Below are positions 48,150 through 57,463 of a stretch of DNA of 64,000 bases, piece by piece. Both the position numbers and the translations under genes were made by a program. The stretch covers positions 310,001-374,000 of the forward strand of contig NZ_BMSY01000003.1 in assembly GCF_014649395.1 (NCBI RefSeq), in the 5' to 3' direction. Below the pieces are notes generated by a model. That model had not been told where the DNA came from and did no database searches. It worked only from the letters and a program-made list of their open reading frames with translations. Position 1 is the stretch's first letter. Each line of letters begins with the position of its first letter. This stretch comes from Streptomyces aureoverticillatus. Its GTDB lineage: Bacteria > Actinomycetota > Actinomycetes > Streptomycetales > Streptomycetaceae.

Positions 48150-50186
48150 TCAGTCCCGTCCGTGGCGGCCGAAGCCGGTGGCGCCCTCGATGAAGCCGCC
48201 GCCGCCGTTGTCACCGCCGCCCTGGTCGCCGCCACCGGGGGTGCCGCCGCCGGTGGTCACCAGGTTGACCGCGGTGCCGGTCTTGACCTGCTGGCCGCCG
48301 GTCGGGTCGGAGAAGACCACCGTGGCGTCGTCGTCCTGCGGGCCCTGGATCCTGCCGACCGTCAGGTCCGCGTCCTCGATGGCGTCGCGGGCGTCGGAGA
48401 GCTTCTGGCCCGTGACGGTCGGGACCGCCACGTCCTCCGGCTCCTCCTCGGCCTTCTTCTTGGCGACCTGGACGGTCACCGTGGAGCCGGGGTCGACCTG
48501 GGTGCTGGCCGCGGGTGAGGTCTGGATGACCTTGCCCTCCTCGACGCTGTCGCTCTCGACGTCGCTGCGAACCGGCTTGAGGCCACTGTCCTCGAGTTGC
48601 TTCTTCGCGGCTTCCCAGGTCTGACCGGAGACGTCCGGGACCGGCGTCTGGGTCTTCTCCTTGGCCACGCTGAGGGTGATGGTGCTGCCCTTCTGGACCT
48701 CGCTGCCCGACGTCGGGTCTTGTTCGAGGACCTCGCCCGGGGTCTCAGGGGACTCCACCCGCTTGGTCTTGACGACGAACTGGTACTTGTCGCCCTCGAG
48801 CTTCTCCGTCGCGGCATCGACGTCCGAGCCGATGACGCTCGGAACCGCCACCTTCGGCGCCCCCGTAGACACGACCACATCGATCGTGTCGCCCTTCTCG
48901 ACCTTGGCGTCCGGGGTGGGGTTCTGCGAGCAGATCTCCCCCTTGGGGTACTTCTCGCACGGCTTGCGCTCGGAGACGGCGATCTTCAGGTCGACGTTCT
49001 TCGCGGACCGCTGCGCTTCCTTCAGCGTCTCGCCCACGAAGTTCGGCGCCTTGGTGTCGTCGCTGGTCCCGCTGTTCCCGGTGAACGCCCACTTGCCGAT
49101 GAGGATCGCGCCCACCAGGACCAGGATGCCCGCGAGGACGAGCAGGATCGTCGACGTGTTGCTCTTCTTCTGGCGGCCGCGCCGCGACCCGTCGTCGTAG
49201 CCGCCGTCGTCGGGGTTGACCGGCGGCATCATGGACGTCTGGCCGTGGCCGGCGGCGCCGTTCTGCGGGCGGAGCATGGCCGTGGCCTGGTCGTCCGGGT
49301 GGCCGCCGTAGCCGACGGAGCCCATCGCGGCGGTGGCCGCGACGGGCTGGCCGTCCAGGCAGGCCTCGATGTCGGCGCGCATCTCGTCGGCCGACTGGTA
49401 GCGGTAGTCCGGGTCCTTGGTGAGCGCCTTCAGGACAATCGCGTCCATTTCGGGCGTGATCTCGTTGTCGAAGACGCTCGGGGCCTGGGGCTCTTCCCGT
49501 ACGTGCTGGTAGGCCACCGCGACCGGGGAGTCGCCCACGAACGGCGGGCGGACGGTCAGGAGCTCGTAGAGCAGGCAACCGGTGGAGTAGAGGTCGCTTC
49601 GCGCGTCCACCTGCTCGCCCTTGGCCTGCTCGGGCGAGAGGTACTGCGCGGTGCCGATGACCGCGGCGGTCTGCGTCATCGTCATGCCGGACTCGCCCAT
49701 GGCGCGGGCGATGCCGAAGTCCATCACCTTGACCTGGCCGTTGCGCGTCAGCATGACGTTCGCGGGCTTGATGTCGCGGTGGACGATCTGGTTGCGGTGC
49801 GAGTACTCCAGGGCCTGGAGGATGCCGATGGTCATCTCCATGGCCCGCTCAGGCAGCAGCTTGCGTCCGGAGTGCAGCAGCTCACGCAGGGTGGAGCCGT
49901 CGACGTACTCCATCACGATGTACGGGATGGAGACGCCGTCGACGTAGTCCTCGCCGGTGTCGTAGACCGCGACGATCGCCGGGTGGTTGAGCGAGGCGGC
50001 CGACTGGGCCTCACGGCGGAACCGGGCCTGGAACGACGGGTCGCGGGCGAGGTCCACCCGCAGCGTCTTCACCGCCACGGTGCGGCCCAGGCGGGTGTCG
50101 TGCGCGAGGTAGACCTCCGCCATCCCGCCGCGGCCGAGCACCTGGCCCAGCTCGTACCGGCCGCCGAGGCGACGCGGCTCTTCCAT
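48150..50186 (-). CDS. pknB: PASTA-domain Ser/Thr kinase PknB
   Basis: The 678-residue kinase has a glycine loop GRGGMAEV (18-25), K40 (VAVKTL), HRDIKPAN with D138, DFG (156-158) and SPEQ in the activation loop. A membrane helix lies at about 347-367 and four extracellular PASTA domains at about 375-650. The PASTA domains bind peptidoglycan fragments or lipid II. The kinase controls growth and division proteins and is switched off by PstP encoded upstream. A Gly-rich tail (TTGGGTPGGGDQGGG) closes it. It is the last gene of the fhaA-fhaB-pstP-rodA-pbpA-pknB operon, all on the minus strand. Confidence 0.97.
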   Translation of the reverse strand: MEEPRRLGGRYELGQVLGRGGMAEVYLAHDTRLGRTVAVKTLRVDLARDPSFQARFRREAQSAASLNHPAIVAVYDTGEDYVDGVSIPYIVMEYVDGSTLRELLHSGRKLLPERAMEMTIGILQALEYSHRNQIVHRDIKPANVMLTRNGQVKVMDFGIARAMGESGMTMTQTAAVIGTAQYLSPEQAKGEQVDARSDLYSTGCLLYELLTVRPPFVGDSPVAVAYQHVREEPQAPSVFDNEITPEMDAIVLKALTKDPDYRYQSADEMRADIEACLDGQPVAATAAMGSVGYGGHPDDQATAMLRPQNGAAGHGQTSMMPPVNPDDGGYDDGSRRGRQKKSNTSTILLVLAGILVLVGAILIGKWAFTGNSGTSDDTKAPNFVGETLKEAQRSAKNVDLKIAVSERKPCEKYPKGEICSQNPTPDAKVEKGDTIDVVVSTGAPKVAVPSVIGSDVDAATEKLEGDKYQFVVKTKRVESPETPGEVLEQDPTSGSEVQKGSTITLSVAKEKTQTPVPDVSGQTWEAAKKQLEDSGLKPVRSDVESDSVEEGKVIQTSPAASTQVDPGSTVTVQVAKKKAEEEPEDVAVPTVTGQKLSDARDAIEDADLTVGRIQGPQDDDATVVFSDPTGGQQVKTGTAVNLVTTGGGTPGGGDQGGGDNGGGGFIEGATGFGRHGRD

Positions 50187-50357
50187 AGCTATTCCAGCCC
50201 TCTCCGTCGGTCCCCGACCGCACCGTGTTGCGCGGTCCGGCGGTGTGCTGTCCGGGCATACCGTACCCGGCTCGCCTGGCGTGACCCGGCCGCAACCGTC
50301 ACCCGATACAGGACCGGTATCGCAACGTGCACCGATGTGAAGGGGCCGTGACAGGGG

Positions 50358-51821
50358 TCACTTCTTGCTGTCGAGAACCGCCTTCATCACGTCCTTCGCG
50401 ATCGGCGCCGCCAGACCGCCACCGGAGATGTCGTCACGGCTCGCGTCGCTGTCCTCGACGACGACGGCCACGGCGACCGGCGACCCCGAGTCGGTCTTGG
50501 CGTAGCTGATGAACCACGCGTACGGGTTCTTGCTGTTGTTCAGGCCGTGCTGTGCGGTACCGGTCTTGCCGCCCACTGTGACGCCCGGGATCTTGGCGGC
50601 GGTTCCCGTGCCCTCGTTCACGACGGTCTGCATCATGTCCTGGAGCTTCTGCGCGTTCTCCTTGGACAGGGGCTCGCTCATCTCCTTGGGCGAGTGCTTC
50701 TCGATCACGTCGAGGTTCGGCGCCTGGAGCTCCTTGACCATGTACGGCTCCATCAGCGTGCCGTCGTTGGCGATCGCGGAGGTGACCATGGCCATCTGCA
50801 GCGGCGTCGCCGCGGTCTCGAACTGGCCGATGGAGGACAGCGCGGTCTGCGGCCGGTCCATCTCCTTCGGGAAGACCGAGGCGTTGGAACGGACCGGGAC
50901 GAACTGCTCCTCGTTGAAGCCGAACTTCTCCGCCGTCTCCAGCATCTTGTCCTTGCCGAGGTCCGAGCCGATCTTGCCGAAGACGGTGTTGCAGGACACC
51001 CGCAGCGCCTCGCGCAGCGTGGCGTTCTTGCAGGGGATGTTGCCCTCGTTCTTCAGCGGTGTGGTGGTGTCCGGCATCGTCCACGGCAGCGGCGACTTGG
51101 TCTTGTCGTCTATGTCCGTGTACAGGCCGTGCTCCATCGCCGCCGCGGCCGTGACCACCTTGAACGTGGAGCCGGGCGGGTAGGTCTCGCGCAGCGCGCG
51201 GTTCAGCATCGGCTTGTCGGAGTCCTTGTCCAGCTTCCCGAAGGTCTCCGCTTCCTTGTTGGTGTTGCCGGCGAAGCTGGAGGGGTCGTACGAAGGCGTC
51301 GAGGCGAGCGCCAGGATCGCGCCCGTCGACGGGTCGATCGCGGCGACGGCGCCCTTGCCGCGGCCCTTCAGGCCGTTGTACGCGGCCTTCTGGGCGTCGG
51401 CGTTGAGCGTCGTGACGACGTTGCCGCCCTCCTTCTTCTTGCCGGTCAGCATGTCGAGGCTGCGGCGGAAGAAGAGCCGGTCGTCGTTGCCGGTGAGGAT
51501 GCGGTCCTCGATGGACTCGATCTGCGTGGCGCCGATGCGCTGCGAGGCGAAGCCGGTCACGGGCGACCACATGGGCCCGTTCTTGTACGTCCGCTTGTAC
51601 TTGAAGTCGTCGCCGTCGACCTTCTGGGAGCCGGTGATGGCCTTGCCGTCGACGATGATGTCGCCGCGCGGCTGGGCGTACCGCTCGATGGGCACGCGGC
51701 GGTTCATCTCGTGCTCGGCGAGGTTGTCGGCCTGCACGTACTGCAGCCAGTTGTCGCGGATGAGCAGCGCGAGGACGAGCAGGCCGCAGAAGATCGCGAT
51801 GCGGCGCAGAGGCTTGTTCAC
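50358..51821 (-). CDS. pbpA: Class B penicillin-binding protein PbpA
   Basis: The 487-residue transpeptidase has one N-terminal helix (about 8-22), the RGDIIVDG motif of class B enzymes, and the active site S218-T-F-K221 (PPGSTFK), S276-C-N and K419-T-G (GGKTGTA). It cross-links peptidoglycan together with the SEDS glycosyltransferase encoded upstream. The GTG at 51821 overlaps the upstream stop (GTGA). A 171-base gap lies before pknB. Confidence 0.96.
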   Translation of the reverse strand: MNKPLRRIAIFCGLLVLALLIRDNWLQYVQADNLAEHEMNRRVPIERYAQPRGDIIVDGKAITGSQKVDGDDFKYKRTYKNGPMWSPVTGFASQRIGATQIESIEDRILTGNDDRLFFRRSLDMLTGKKKEGGNVVTTLNADAQKAAYNGLKGRGKGAVAAIDPSTGAILALASTPSYDPSSFAGNTNKEAETFGKLDKDSDKPMLNRALRETYPPGSTFKVVTAAAAMEHGLYTDIDDKTKSPLPWTMPDTTTPLKNEGNIPCKNATLREALRVSCNTVFGKIGSDLGKDKMLETAEKFGFNEEQFVPVRSNASVFPKEMDRPQTALSSIGQFETAATPLQMAMVTSAIANDGTLMEPYMVKELQAPNLDVIEKHSPKEMSEPLSKENAQKLQDMMQTVVNEGTGTAAKIPGVTVGGKTGTAQHGLNNSKNPYAWFISYAKTDSGSPVAVAVVVEDSDASRDDISGGGLAAPIAKDVMKAVLDSKK

Positions 51822-53230
51822 GGCCGTACCACCTGGGTCATCTCGGCGTCGGGGTTCGGTGCGGGCGACGGGGCCGGGCGGCGCGCGGTGTCGCTGATGC
51901 GCAGCAGGATGCCGATCAGCGCCCAGTTGGCGATCACCGAGGAACCGCCGTACGCGATGAAGGGCATGGTCATACCGGTCAGCGGGATCAGGCCCATGAC
52001 GCCGCCCGCGACGACGAAGACCTGGATCGCGAAGGCGCCGGACAGGCCGACCGCGAGGAGCTTGCCGAACGGGTCGCGGGCGGCGAGCGCCGTGCGCACA
52101 CCGCGCTCCACGATCAGGCCGTAGATCAGCAGGACGGCCATGATCCCGGCCAGGCCCAGCTCCTCGCCGTACGTGGCGAGGATGAAGTCGGAGTTGGCGG
52201 CGAAGCCGATCAGGTCGGAGTGGCCCTGGCCGAGGCCGCTGCCGAGCACCCCGCCGGAGCCGAACGCCATCAGCGACTGCGCGATCTGGTCGGTGCCGGT
52301 CTCCGCGATGACGGCCTTGCTGAACGGGTCCAGCCAGGCGTCCACACGCACCTGCACGTGCGGCTCGAAGGAGGCCACACCGACGGCGCCCACGGCGGAC
52401 ATCAGCAGACCGAACACGATCCAGCTGGTGCGCTCCGTGGCGACGTACAGCATCACGACGAACATGCCGAAGAACAGCAGCGACGTACCGAGGTCGGTCT
52501 CGAAGACCAGGATCAGGATGGACATCGCCCAGACGACCAGGATCGGACCGAGGTCGCGGCCACGCGGCAGATACAGGCCCATGAAGCGGCGGCTGGCGAG
52601 CGCGAGCGCGTCCCGCTTGACCATGAGATAGCCGGCGAAGAAGACCGCGATGACGATCTTCGCGAACTCACCGGGCTGGATGGAGAATCCGCCGATCCTG
52701 ATCCAGATCTTGGCGCCGAACACGTTCATGCCGAGGCCCGGCACGAGCGGCAGCAGCAGCAGGACGATCGCGAGGACCATGGAGATGTACGTGTAGCGCT
52801 GCAGGACGCGGTGGTCCTTCAGGAGCAGCAGCACGCCGACGAACAGGGCGATGCCGACGGCCGAGTACAGCAGCTGGTTCGGCGCGGCCTCGGAGAACGT
52901 GGGCCGCTGCTGGAGCTTCTCCGACTGGTCGAGCCGCCAGATGACCACCAGGCCGAGCCCGTTGAGCAGCGTGGCGAGGGGCAGCAGCAGCGGGTCCGCG
53001 TACGGCGCGAACTTGCGCACGACCAGGTGCGCGACGCCGGCGAGCAGGCCGAGGCCCAGGCCGTAGCCCAGCATGCCGGGCGGCAGTTCGCCGGAGATGG
53101 CGAGGCCCACGTTCATGTAGGCGAACAGCGGGATGACGACGGCGAACACCAGGAGCGCGAGCTCGGTGTTGCGCCGGCTCGGCGCACCGATGGCGCCGAT
53201 CGTCGACGTGTGTGTAGTGCTACTGCTCAT
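51818..53230 (-). CDS. rodA: SEDS-family peptidoglycan polymerase (RodA/FtsW)
   Basis: The 470-residue protein has 10-12 membrane helices and the SEDS signatures: FSIQPGEFAKIVIAVFFAGY, QSLMAFGSGGVLGSGLGQGH, ATYGEELGLAGIMAVLLIYG and GLIPLTGMTMPFIAYGGSSV. It polymerises glycan strands in partnership with PbpA. The ATG at 53230 is chosen; a TTG nine bases upstream is possible. The operon position corresponds to RodA of mycobacteria, although streptomycete annotations often call it FtsW. Confidence 0.95.
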   Translation of the reverse strand: MSSSTTHTSTIGAIGAPSRRNTELALLVFAVVIPLFAYMNVGLAISGELPPGMLGYGLGLGLLAGVAHLVVRKFAPYADPLLLPLATLLNGLGLVVIWRLDQSEKLQQRPTFSEAAPNQLLYSAVGIALFVGVLLLLKDHRVLQRYTYISMVLAIVLLLLPLVPGLGMNVFGAKIWIRIGGFSIQPGEFAKIVIAVFFAGYLMVKRDALALASRRFMGLYLPRGRDLGPILVVWAMSILILVFETDLGTSLLFFGMFVVMLYVATERTSWIVFGLLMSAVGAVGVASFEPHVQVRVDAWLDPFSKAVIAETGTDQIAQSLMAFGSGGVLGSGLGQGHSDLIGFAANSDFILATYGEELGLAGIMAVLLIYGLIVERGVRTALAARDPFGKLLAVGLSGAFAIQVFVVAGGVMGLIPLTGMTMPFIAYGGSSVIANWALIGILLRISDTARRPAPSPAPNPDAEMTQVVRP

Positions 53231-53256
53231 GGCGTGCAAGGGCCCCCAACGGCTGC

Positions 53257-54921
53257 TTACTGCTTACCGCACTGCGGGACCAGATCCTTCTCCTGCTCGG
53301 AGAGGCTGGGGCCGGGTGTGGGAGTCGGTGCGGTGGTGGACTCGGACTTGGCGTCCTTGGCGGTCTTCGCGTGCGCGGCGGTGGCCGTGCTCTTCGCGGT
53401 TGCCGCGGTGGCTGCGCTTGTGGTGTTTGTGGCGTTCGTGGCGTTCTTGTCGTTCGCGTTGCGGAAGTCCGGCTTGGAGGTCTCGGACGGGTCGGGCCGG
53501 TTGGTCGGGCCGTTCTCGCCGTTCTGGCCGCCCGCCTCGCCCTCGCCGGGCTTGGCGTTGCGCTCGTTCTTCTCGCGCTTCTCGCGGTTCTCCTGCTCGA
53601 TCTTGCGGCGCTCGGCGTCCTTCTTGCACGCCGACGCCTGCAGACCCAGCTCGTCGATCTTCTTCCGCGCGTCTTCGAGGCTGTCCTCGGGGATCGCCGA
53701 CTCGACCTGCTTGCGCTGATACGGCGGCAGGTACTTGAGTTCGATCTCGGGGTGGTCCCTCTCGACCTTCGACAGGCTCACCCACGCGAGGTCCTGGTCG
53801 ATGCCGCGGTACAGCGCGACGTGCTCGTCGTTGGCGCCCACGTAGTACTGCGTCTGGGTCCAGCGGTAGCCGCCGTAGAGGCCGCCGCCGACGACGGCCA
53901 GCGCGAGCGCCGTGTACAGCGATCTCTTCAGCCACTTGCGGCCGCCGCCGGGCTTGACGAAGTCCTCGTCGCCGTACGTCCCGAAGGAGCCCTCCGGGAC
54001 GTATCCCGTGGTGTCGCCGCTTCCGGGCGGGCCGAAGCCGCCTCCGGAGGGGCTGGGGGGCGTCTGGCGGCCGAGGCCCGACGCGCGTCCCGCGGGGGTC
54101 TGCATGGCGCCGTCGTCGTTCGCCTGGAGCTGGTTCTCGGCGACCGCGCCGACCACCACGGGGGTGTCGGACAACTGGCCCGCGAGGGTGTCGCCGGTGT
54201 CGATGTCCAGGACGTCGGCGACGATCACCGTGATGTTGTCGGGGCCGCCGCCGCGCAGTGCGAGCTGGATGAGCTCCTGCACGGTCTCCTGGGGGCCCTG
54301 ATAGCTGGCGAGCGTGTCCTCCATCGTCTGGTGGGACACGACTCCGGAGAGGCCGTCCGAACAGATCAAGTACCGGTCGCCCGCGCGGACTTCACGGATC
54401 GACAGGTCCGGCTCGACGTGGTCGCCGCTGCCGAGCGCGCGCATCAGGAGCGAGCGCTGCGGGTGCGTCGTCGCCTCCTCCTCGGTGATCCGGCCCTCGT
54501 CGACGAGCCGCTGCACCCAGGTGTGGTCCTGCGTGATCTGCGTCAGCACGCCGTCGCGCAGGAGATACGCGCGCGAGTCGCCGACATGGACGAGACCGAG
54601 CCGCTGGCCCGTCCACAGCAGGGCCGTGAGCGTCGTGCCCATGCCCTCGAGCTGCGGGTCCTCCTCGACCATCAGCCGGAGCTGGTCGTTGGCCCGCTGC
54701 ACGGCCGTGCCGAGCGAGGTGAGGATGTCCGAGCCGGGGACGTCGTCGTCGAGCGTGACGAGCGTCGAGATCACCTCGGAGCTGGCGACCTCGCCCGCGG
54801 CCTGGCCGCCCATGCCGTCGGCGATGGCGAGGAGACGCGGACCCGCGTAGCCGGAGTCCTCGTTCCCCTCCCGGATCATGCCTTTGTGCGATCCGGCGGC
54901 GAAGCGCAGTGACAGACTCAT
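53257..54921 (-). CDS. pstP: PP2C-type phosphatase PstP with long disordered outer region
   Basis: The 554-residue protein has the metal-dependent phosphatase domain (1-240) with IADGMGG (D35), VHVGDSRAYL, CSDGLSG (D189) and GPDNITV (D228). A membrane helix lies at about 334-352. The C-terminal part is extracytoplasmic, helical at first and then Asn/Ala/Thr/Lys-rich (NANDKNATNATNTTSAATAA). It removes phosphates from PknB and its targets. The ATG at 54921 with GAGG 5 bases upstream begins the conserved MSLSLRFAAGSHKG; an ATG at 54951 is also possible. The low-complexity tail looks variable. Confidence 0.95.
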   Translation of the reverse strand: MSLSLRFAAGSHKGMIREGNEDSGYAGPRLLAIADGMGGQAAGEVASSEVISTLVTLDDDVPGSDILTSLGTAVQRANDQLRLMVEEDPQLEGMGTTLTALLWTGQRLGLVHVGDSRAYLLRDGVLTQITQDHTWVQRLVDEGRITEEEATTHPQRSLLMRALGSGDHVEPDLSIREVRAGDRYLICSDGLSGVVSHQTMEDTLASYQGPQETVQELIQLALRGGGPDNITVIVADVLDIDTGDTLAGQLSDTPVVVGAVAENQLQANDDGAMQTPAGRASGLGRQTPPSPSGGGFGPPGSGDTTGYVPEGSFGTYGDEDFVKPGGGRKWLKRSLYTALALAVVGGGLYGGYRWTQTQYYVGANDEHVALYRGIDQDLAWVSLSKVERDHPEIELKYLPPYQRKQVESAIPEDSLEDARKKIDELGLQASACKKDAERRKIEQENREKREKNERNAKPGEGEAGGQNGENGPTNRPDPSETSKPDFRNANDKNATNATNTTSAATAATAKSTATAAHAKTAKDAKSESTTAPTPTPGPSLSEQEKDLVPQCGKQ

Positions 54922-55049
54922 GCGCACCTCGCCCGTCGGCTCCGGGTACATCCGCACGGTGCCCACCCTCCGGTCGGGAGCGCGCTGGCGTCCAAGTCCT
55001 GGACCGCGTCGGCTCGCTCGCTCCGCTCGCGCTCATTCATGATGTAGCA

Positions 55050-55565
55050 CTACTTCCGAAGCTCGATGACGGTCTTGCCGATGCGGATCGGCGCGCCCAG
55101 CGGAACGGGCGTCGGGGTGGTCAAGCGGGTCCGGTCGAGATAGGTGCCGTTCGTGGACCCGAGATCCTCGACGATCCACTGGCCGTCACGGTCCGGGTAG
55201 ATCCTGGCATGCCTGCTGGAGGCATAGTCGTCGTCCAGCACGATGGTCGAGTCGTGCGCCCGGCCGAGCGTGATCGTCTGCCCCTGCAGGGCGACCGTCG
55301 TGCCCGTGAGGGTGCCCTCGGAGACGACCAGCTTGGTGGGGGCGCCGCGACGCTGGCGGCCACCGCCCTGCTGGCGCTGCGGCGGCGGCGCGGCCTGCTG
55401 CTGTTGGCGGGCCGCCTGCTGGCGGCCGCCCTCACGGCGCGATCCGCGCTGAGTGACACGCGTACCGAACAGGTCGCTGCGGATGACCTGGACGGCCACG
55501 ATCACGAACAGCCACAGAACGGCCAGGAAACCCAGCCGCATGACCGTCAGGGTCAGCTCTGACAT
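55050..55565 (-). CDS. fhaB: FHA-domain protein FhaB (FipA type)
   Basis: The 171-residue protein has an N-terminal membrane helix (about 8-28), a Gln/Arg-rich linker and an FHA domain (about 95-165) with LGRAHDSTIVLDDDYASSRH and GSTNGTYLD. The FHA domain binds phosphothreonine on PknB targets and, in mycobacteria, links to FtsZ/FtsQ. It lies 129 bases from pstP. Confidence 0.95.
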   Translation of the reverse strand: MSELTLTVMRLGFLAVLWLFVIVAVQVIRSDLFGTRVTQRGSRREGGRQQAARQQQQAAPPPQRQQGGGRQRRGAPTKLVVSEGTLTGTTVALQGQTITLGRAHDSTIVLDDDYASSRHARIYPDRDGQWIVEDLGSTNGTYLDRTRLTTPTPVPLGAPIRIGKTVIELRK

Positions 55566-55575
55566 TGCCCCCGCT

Positions 55576-56472
55576 TCACCCTTCGGCTTGCCGGTAAATG
55601 ATGGTGGTGCTGCCCACGACGATCCGCGAGCCGTCGCGGAGCGTAGCGCGGGTGGTGTGCTGCCCGTCTACCACGATGCCGTTGGTAGACCCGAGATCCT
55701 GGATCGTCGAGGGCGTTCCGGTCCGGATCTCACAGTGCCGGCGGGAGACGCCGGGGTCGTCGATCCGCACATCGGCGTCGGTGCTGCGGCCCAGCACCAG
55801 CGTCGGGCGGGAGATCTGATGGCGGTTGCCGTTGATCTCAATCCAGCGCCGCACTTGCGCGCCCGGAAGGGGGCCGGCGCCGGGCCCCTGCGGCCGGCCC
55901 GGTGCCGCCGCGGCGGCACGGCCCGCGGCCGCGCCGGGAGGCGGCGCGGCGGGCATGGGCGGGGCGCCCGAGGGGCCCTGCGGGGAGCCGAAGCCCCCGC
56001 GCGGACCCTGGCCCGCGCTCGTGGGGCCGCCACCGGGGGCGGCGGGCCCGCCGGGGCCCGCGGGGCCTCCGGGAGCGTGGTCGGGGGTCTGCGAGGTGCT
56101 CGACGCCAGCGTGCGGCTGCGCACCCGGTAGAGGCCCGTGTCCAGGTCCTCCGCCTTTTCCAGGTGGACCTTGATGGGGCCCATGAAGCTGTAGCGCTGC
56201 TGCTTGGCGTACTCACGGACCATGCCGGAGAGCTCGTCGCCGAGCTGCCCCGAATACGGGCTCAGCCGCTCGAAGTCGGGCGCGCTGAGCTCGACGATGA
56301 AGTCGTTGGGCACGACGGTCCGCTCGCGGTTCCAGATCGTCGCGTTGTTGTCGCACTCCCGCTGCAGGGCGCCGGCGATCTCGACGGGCTGGACCTCGGA
56401 CTTGAAGACCTTGGCGAAGGTGCCGTTGACCAGACCTTCGAGTCGCTGCTCGAACTTCTTCAGGACTCCCAT
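55576..56472 (-). CDS. fhaA: FHA-domain protein FhaA
   Basis: The 298-residue protein has an N-terminal DUF3662 domain (1-120; MGVLKKFEQRLEGLVNGTFA), a Pro/Gly linker (about 130-205) and a C-terminal FHA domain (about 215-290; LGRSTDADVRIDDPGVSRRH, GSTNGIVVDG). In mycobacteria FhaA binds phosphorylated MviN and restrains peptidoglycan synthesis. It is the first gene of the operon; GGAGGTGCC lies just before the ATG at 56472. Confidence 0.95.
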   Translation of the reverse strand: MGVLKKFEQRLEGLVNGTFAKVFKSEVQPVEIAGALQRECDNNATIWNRERTVVPNDFIVELSAPDFERLSPYSGQLGDELSGMVREYAKQQRYSFMGPIKVHLEKAEDLDTGLYRVRSRTLASSTSQTPDHAPGGPAGPGGPAAPGGGPTSAGQGPRGGFGSPQGPSGAPPMPAAPPPGAAAGRAAAAAPGRPQGPGAGPLPGAQVRRWIEINGNRHQISRPTLVLGRSTDADVRIDDPGVSRRHCEIRTGTPSTIQDLGSTNGIVVDGQHTTRATLRDGSRIVVGSTTIIYRQAEG

Positions 56473-57166
56473 GGGGCACCTCCTCCGTCGTTGTCATCCT
56501 CGTACTGCTTACTGATCGTATCCACGCGCCGGGAAATCAGGTGGTTCCCCCTGTCCGCCCAGACCACGAGTGTCGCCTCTCACAAGGCATGCCCGCACTG
56601 GTCTTCCGCGATCCTCCGGGATCCCTCAGGGGGGTCCCGGGGTTCCGCCGGGGGCTCCGTCGCCGATCTTCAGGGATCAGTCAGGGGCTCCCTCGGGAAC
56701 CGATCGGGCCGGGGCGCCGAGTCTTCGCCGGCGGCTCGGTCCGGGCTCGCTCCGCATGCGTGCCGCGCTCCTGCTCGGGGCTGCTTCCGCGCTCCTCCTG
56801 GGCTCCTTGTGGGCTCCTTCCGGGTTCCCGCGCCGGGCCGGCTCGGGCCTCCTCTTACTAGGGATCGTAGAGGGGGTCAGAAGCCAGTGTCCCGCACGCG
56901 GCTGTGGACCTAGGAGGAGGACTTGACGGGCGGCTTGGTTGCGTCGGGCGGGCGGCGGGCGGTCCGGGGGGCCGGGGTGCGTCCCCCGGTGTGCGGACGG
57001 GTGCGCGGACGGTGTCGCCCGCGCACCCAGGGGGGGTGGCCCGGCCCTGGTCCCTCCGCAGGTGCCCCCGAATACGGATGTGAATCCACCCTCCGCAGCG
57101 TGCTAATCTTCTGGATGTCGGCAGGCGCTCGCACCACTCAGTGAGAGACCCAAAGACAACACCCAT
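56473..57166. promoter_or_regulatory. Long intergenic region upstream of fhaA and tRNA-Leu
   Basis: These 694 bases hold no supported gene. They must contain the promoter of the fhaA operon (left end) and of tRNA-Leu (right end). Loose direct repeats of GGGATCC/AGGGATCAGTCAGGGGCTCC type lie at 56618-56700. No operator is defended. Confidence 0.5.
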
Positions 57167-57250
57167 GCGCGGGTGGCGGAATAGGCAGACGCGCTGGATT
57201 CAGGTTCCAGTGCCCGAAAGGGCGTGGGGGTTCAACTCCCCCCTCGCGCA
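57167..57250 (+). tRNA. tRNA-Leu (anticodon CAG)
   Basis: The 84-nt class II tRNA has an acceptor stem GCGCGGG/CTCGCGC with one G-T pair, an anticodon arm CTGGA-TTCAGGT-TCCAG, a variable arm TGCCCGAAAGGGCG and a T-arm GGGGGTTCAACTCCCCC. It is not the TTA-reading bldA tRNA. Confidence 0.97.
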
Positions 57251-57255
57251 CAGAT

Positions 57256-57292
57256 GAAAGACCCCAGCTGAGCTGGGGTCTTTCTGTTTTTC
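57256..57292 (+). terminator. Terminator of tRNA-Leu
   Basis: 14-base complementary arms centred on GCTGAGC are followed by TGTTTTTC. Confidence 0.88.
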
Positions 57293-57363
57293 TGGCTCGG
57301 TGAGGCGGCGGTCGGCGGTGATGTATGTCACCGGCGAGCCCCGGAGCGGGTGGCCGCCGGGAG

Positions 57364-57372
57364 TTATCCACA
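57364..57372 (+). promoter_or_regulatory. Single DnaA-box-like site
   Basis: TTATCCACA lies 92 bases upstream of the DUF2252 gene. It is the same sequence as two sites of the 43.1-kb cluster. Confidence 0.5.
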
Positions 57373-57463
57373 GGCTGTGACGAGGATTCGCGGGCGGCGG
57401 TACCGTCGATGCCAGTTGAAGGTTGAGGCCTGGGGCGAGGGCGTCGAGGGGTGTCGGGGGGCG

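Noticed and set aside
57167..57250. bldA (the TTA-reading developmental tRNA-Leu)
   Set aside because: The anticodon loop gives CAG, not TAA.
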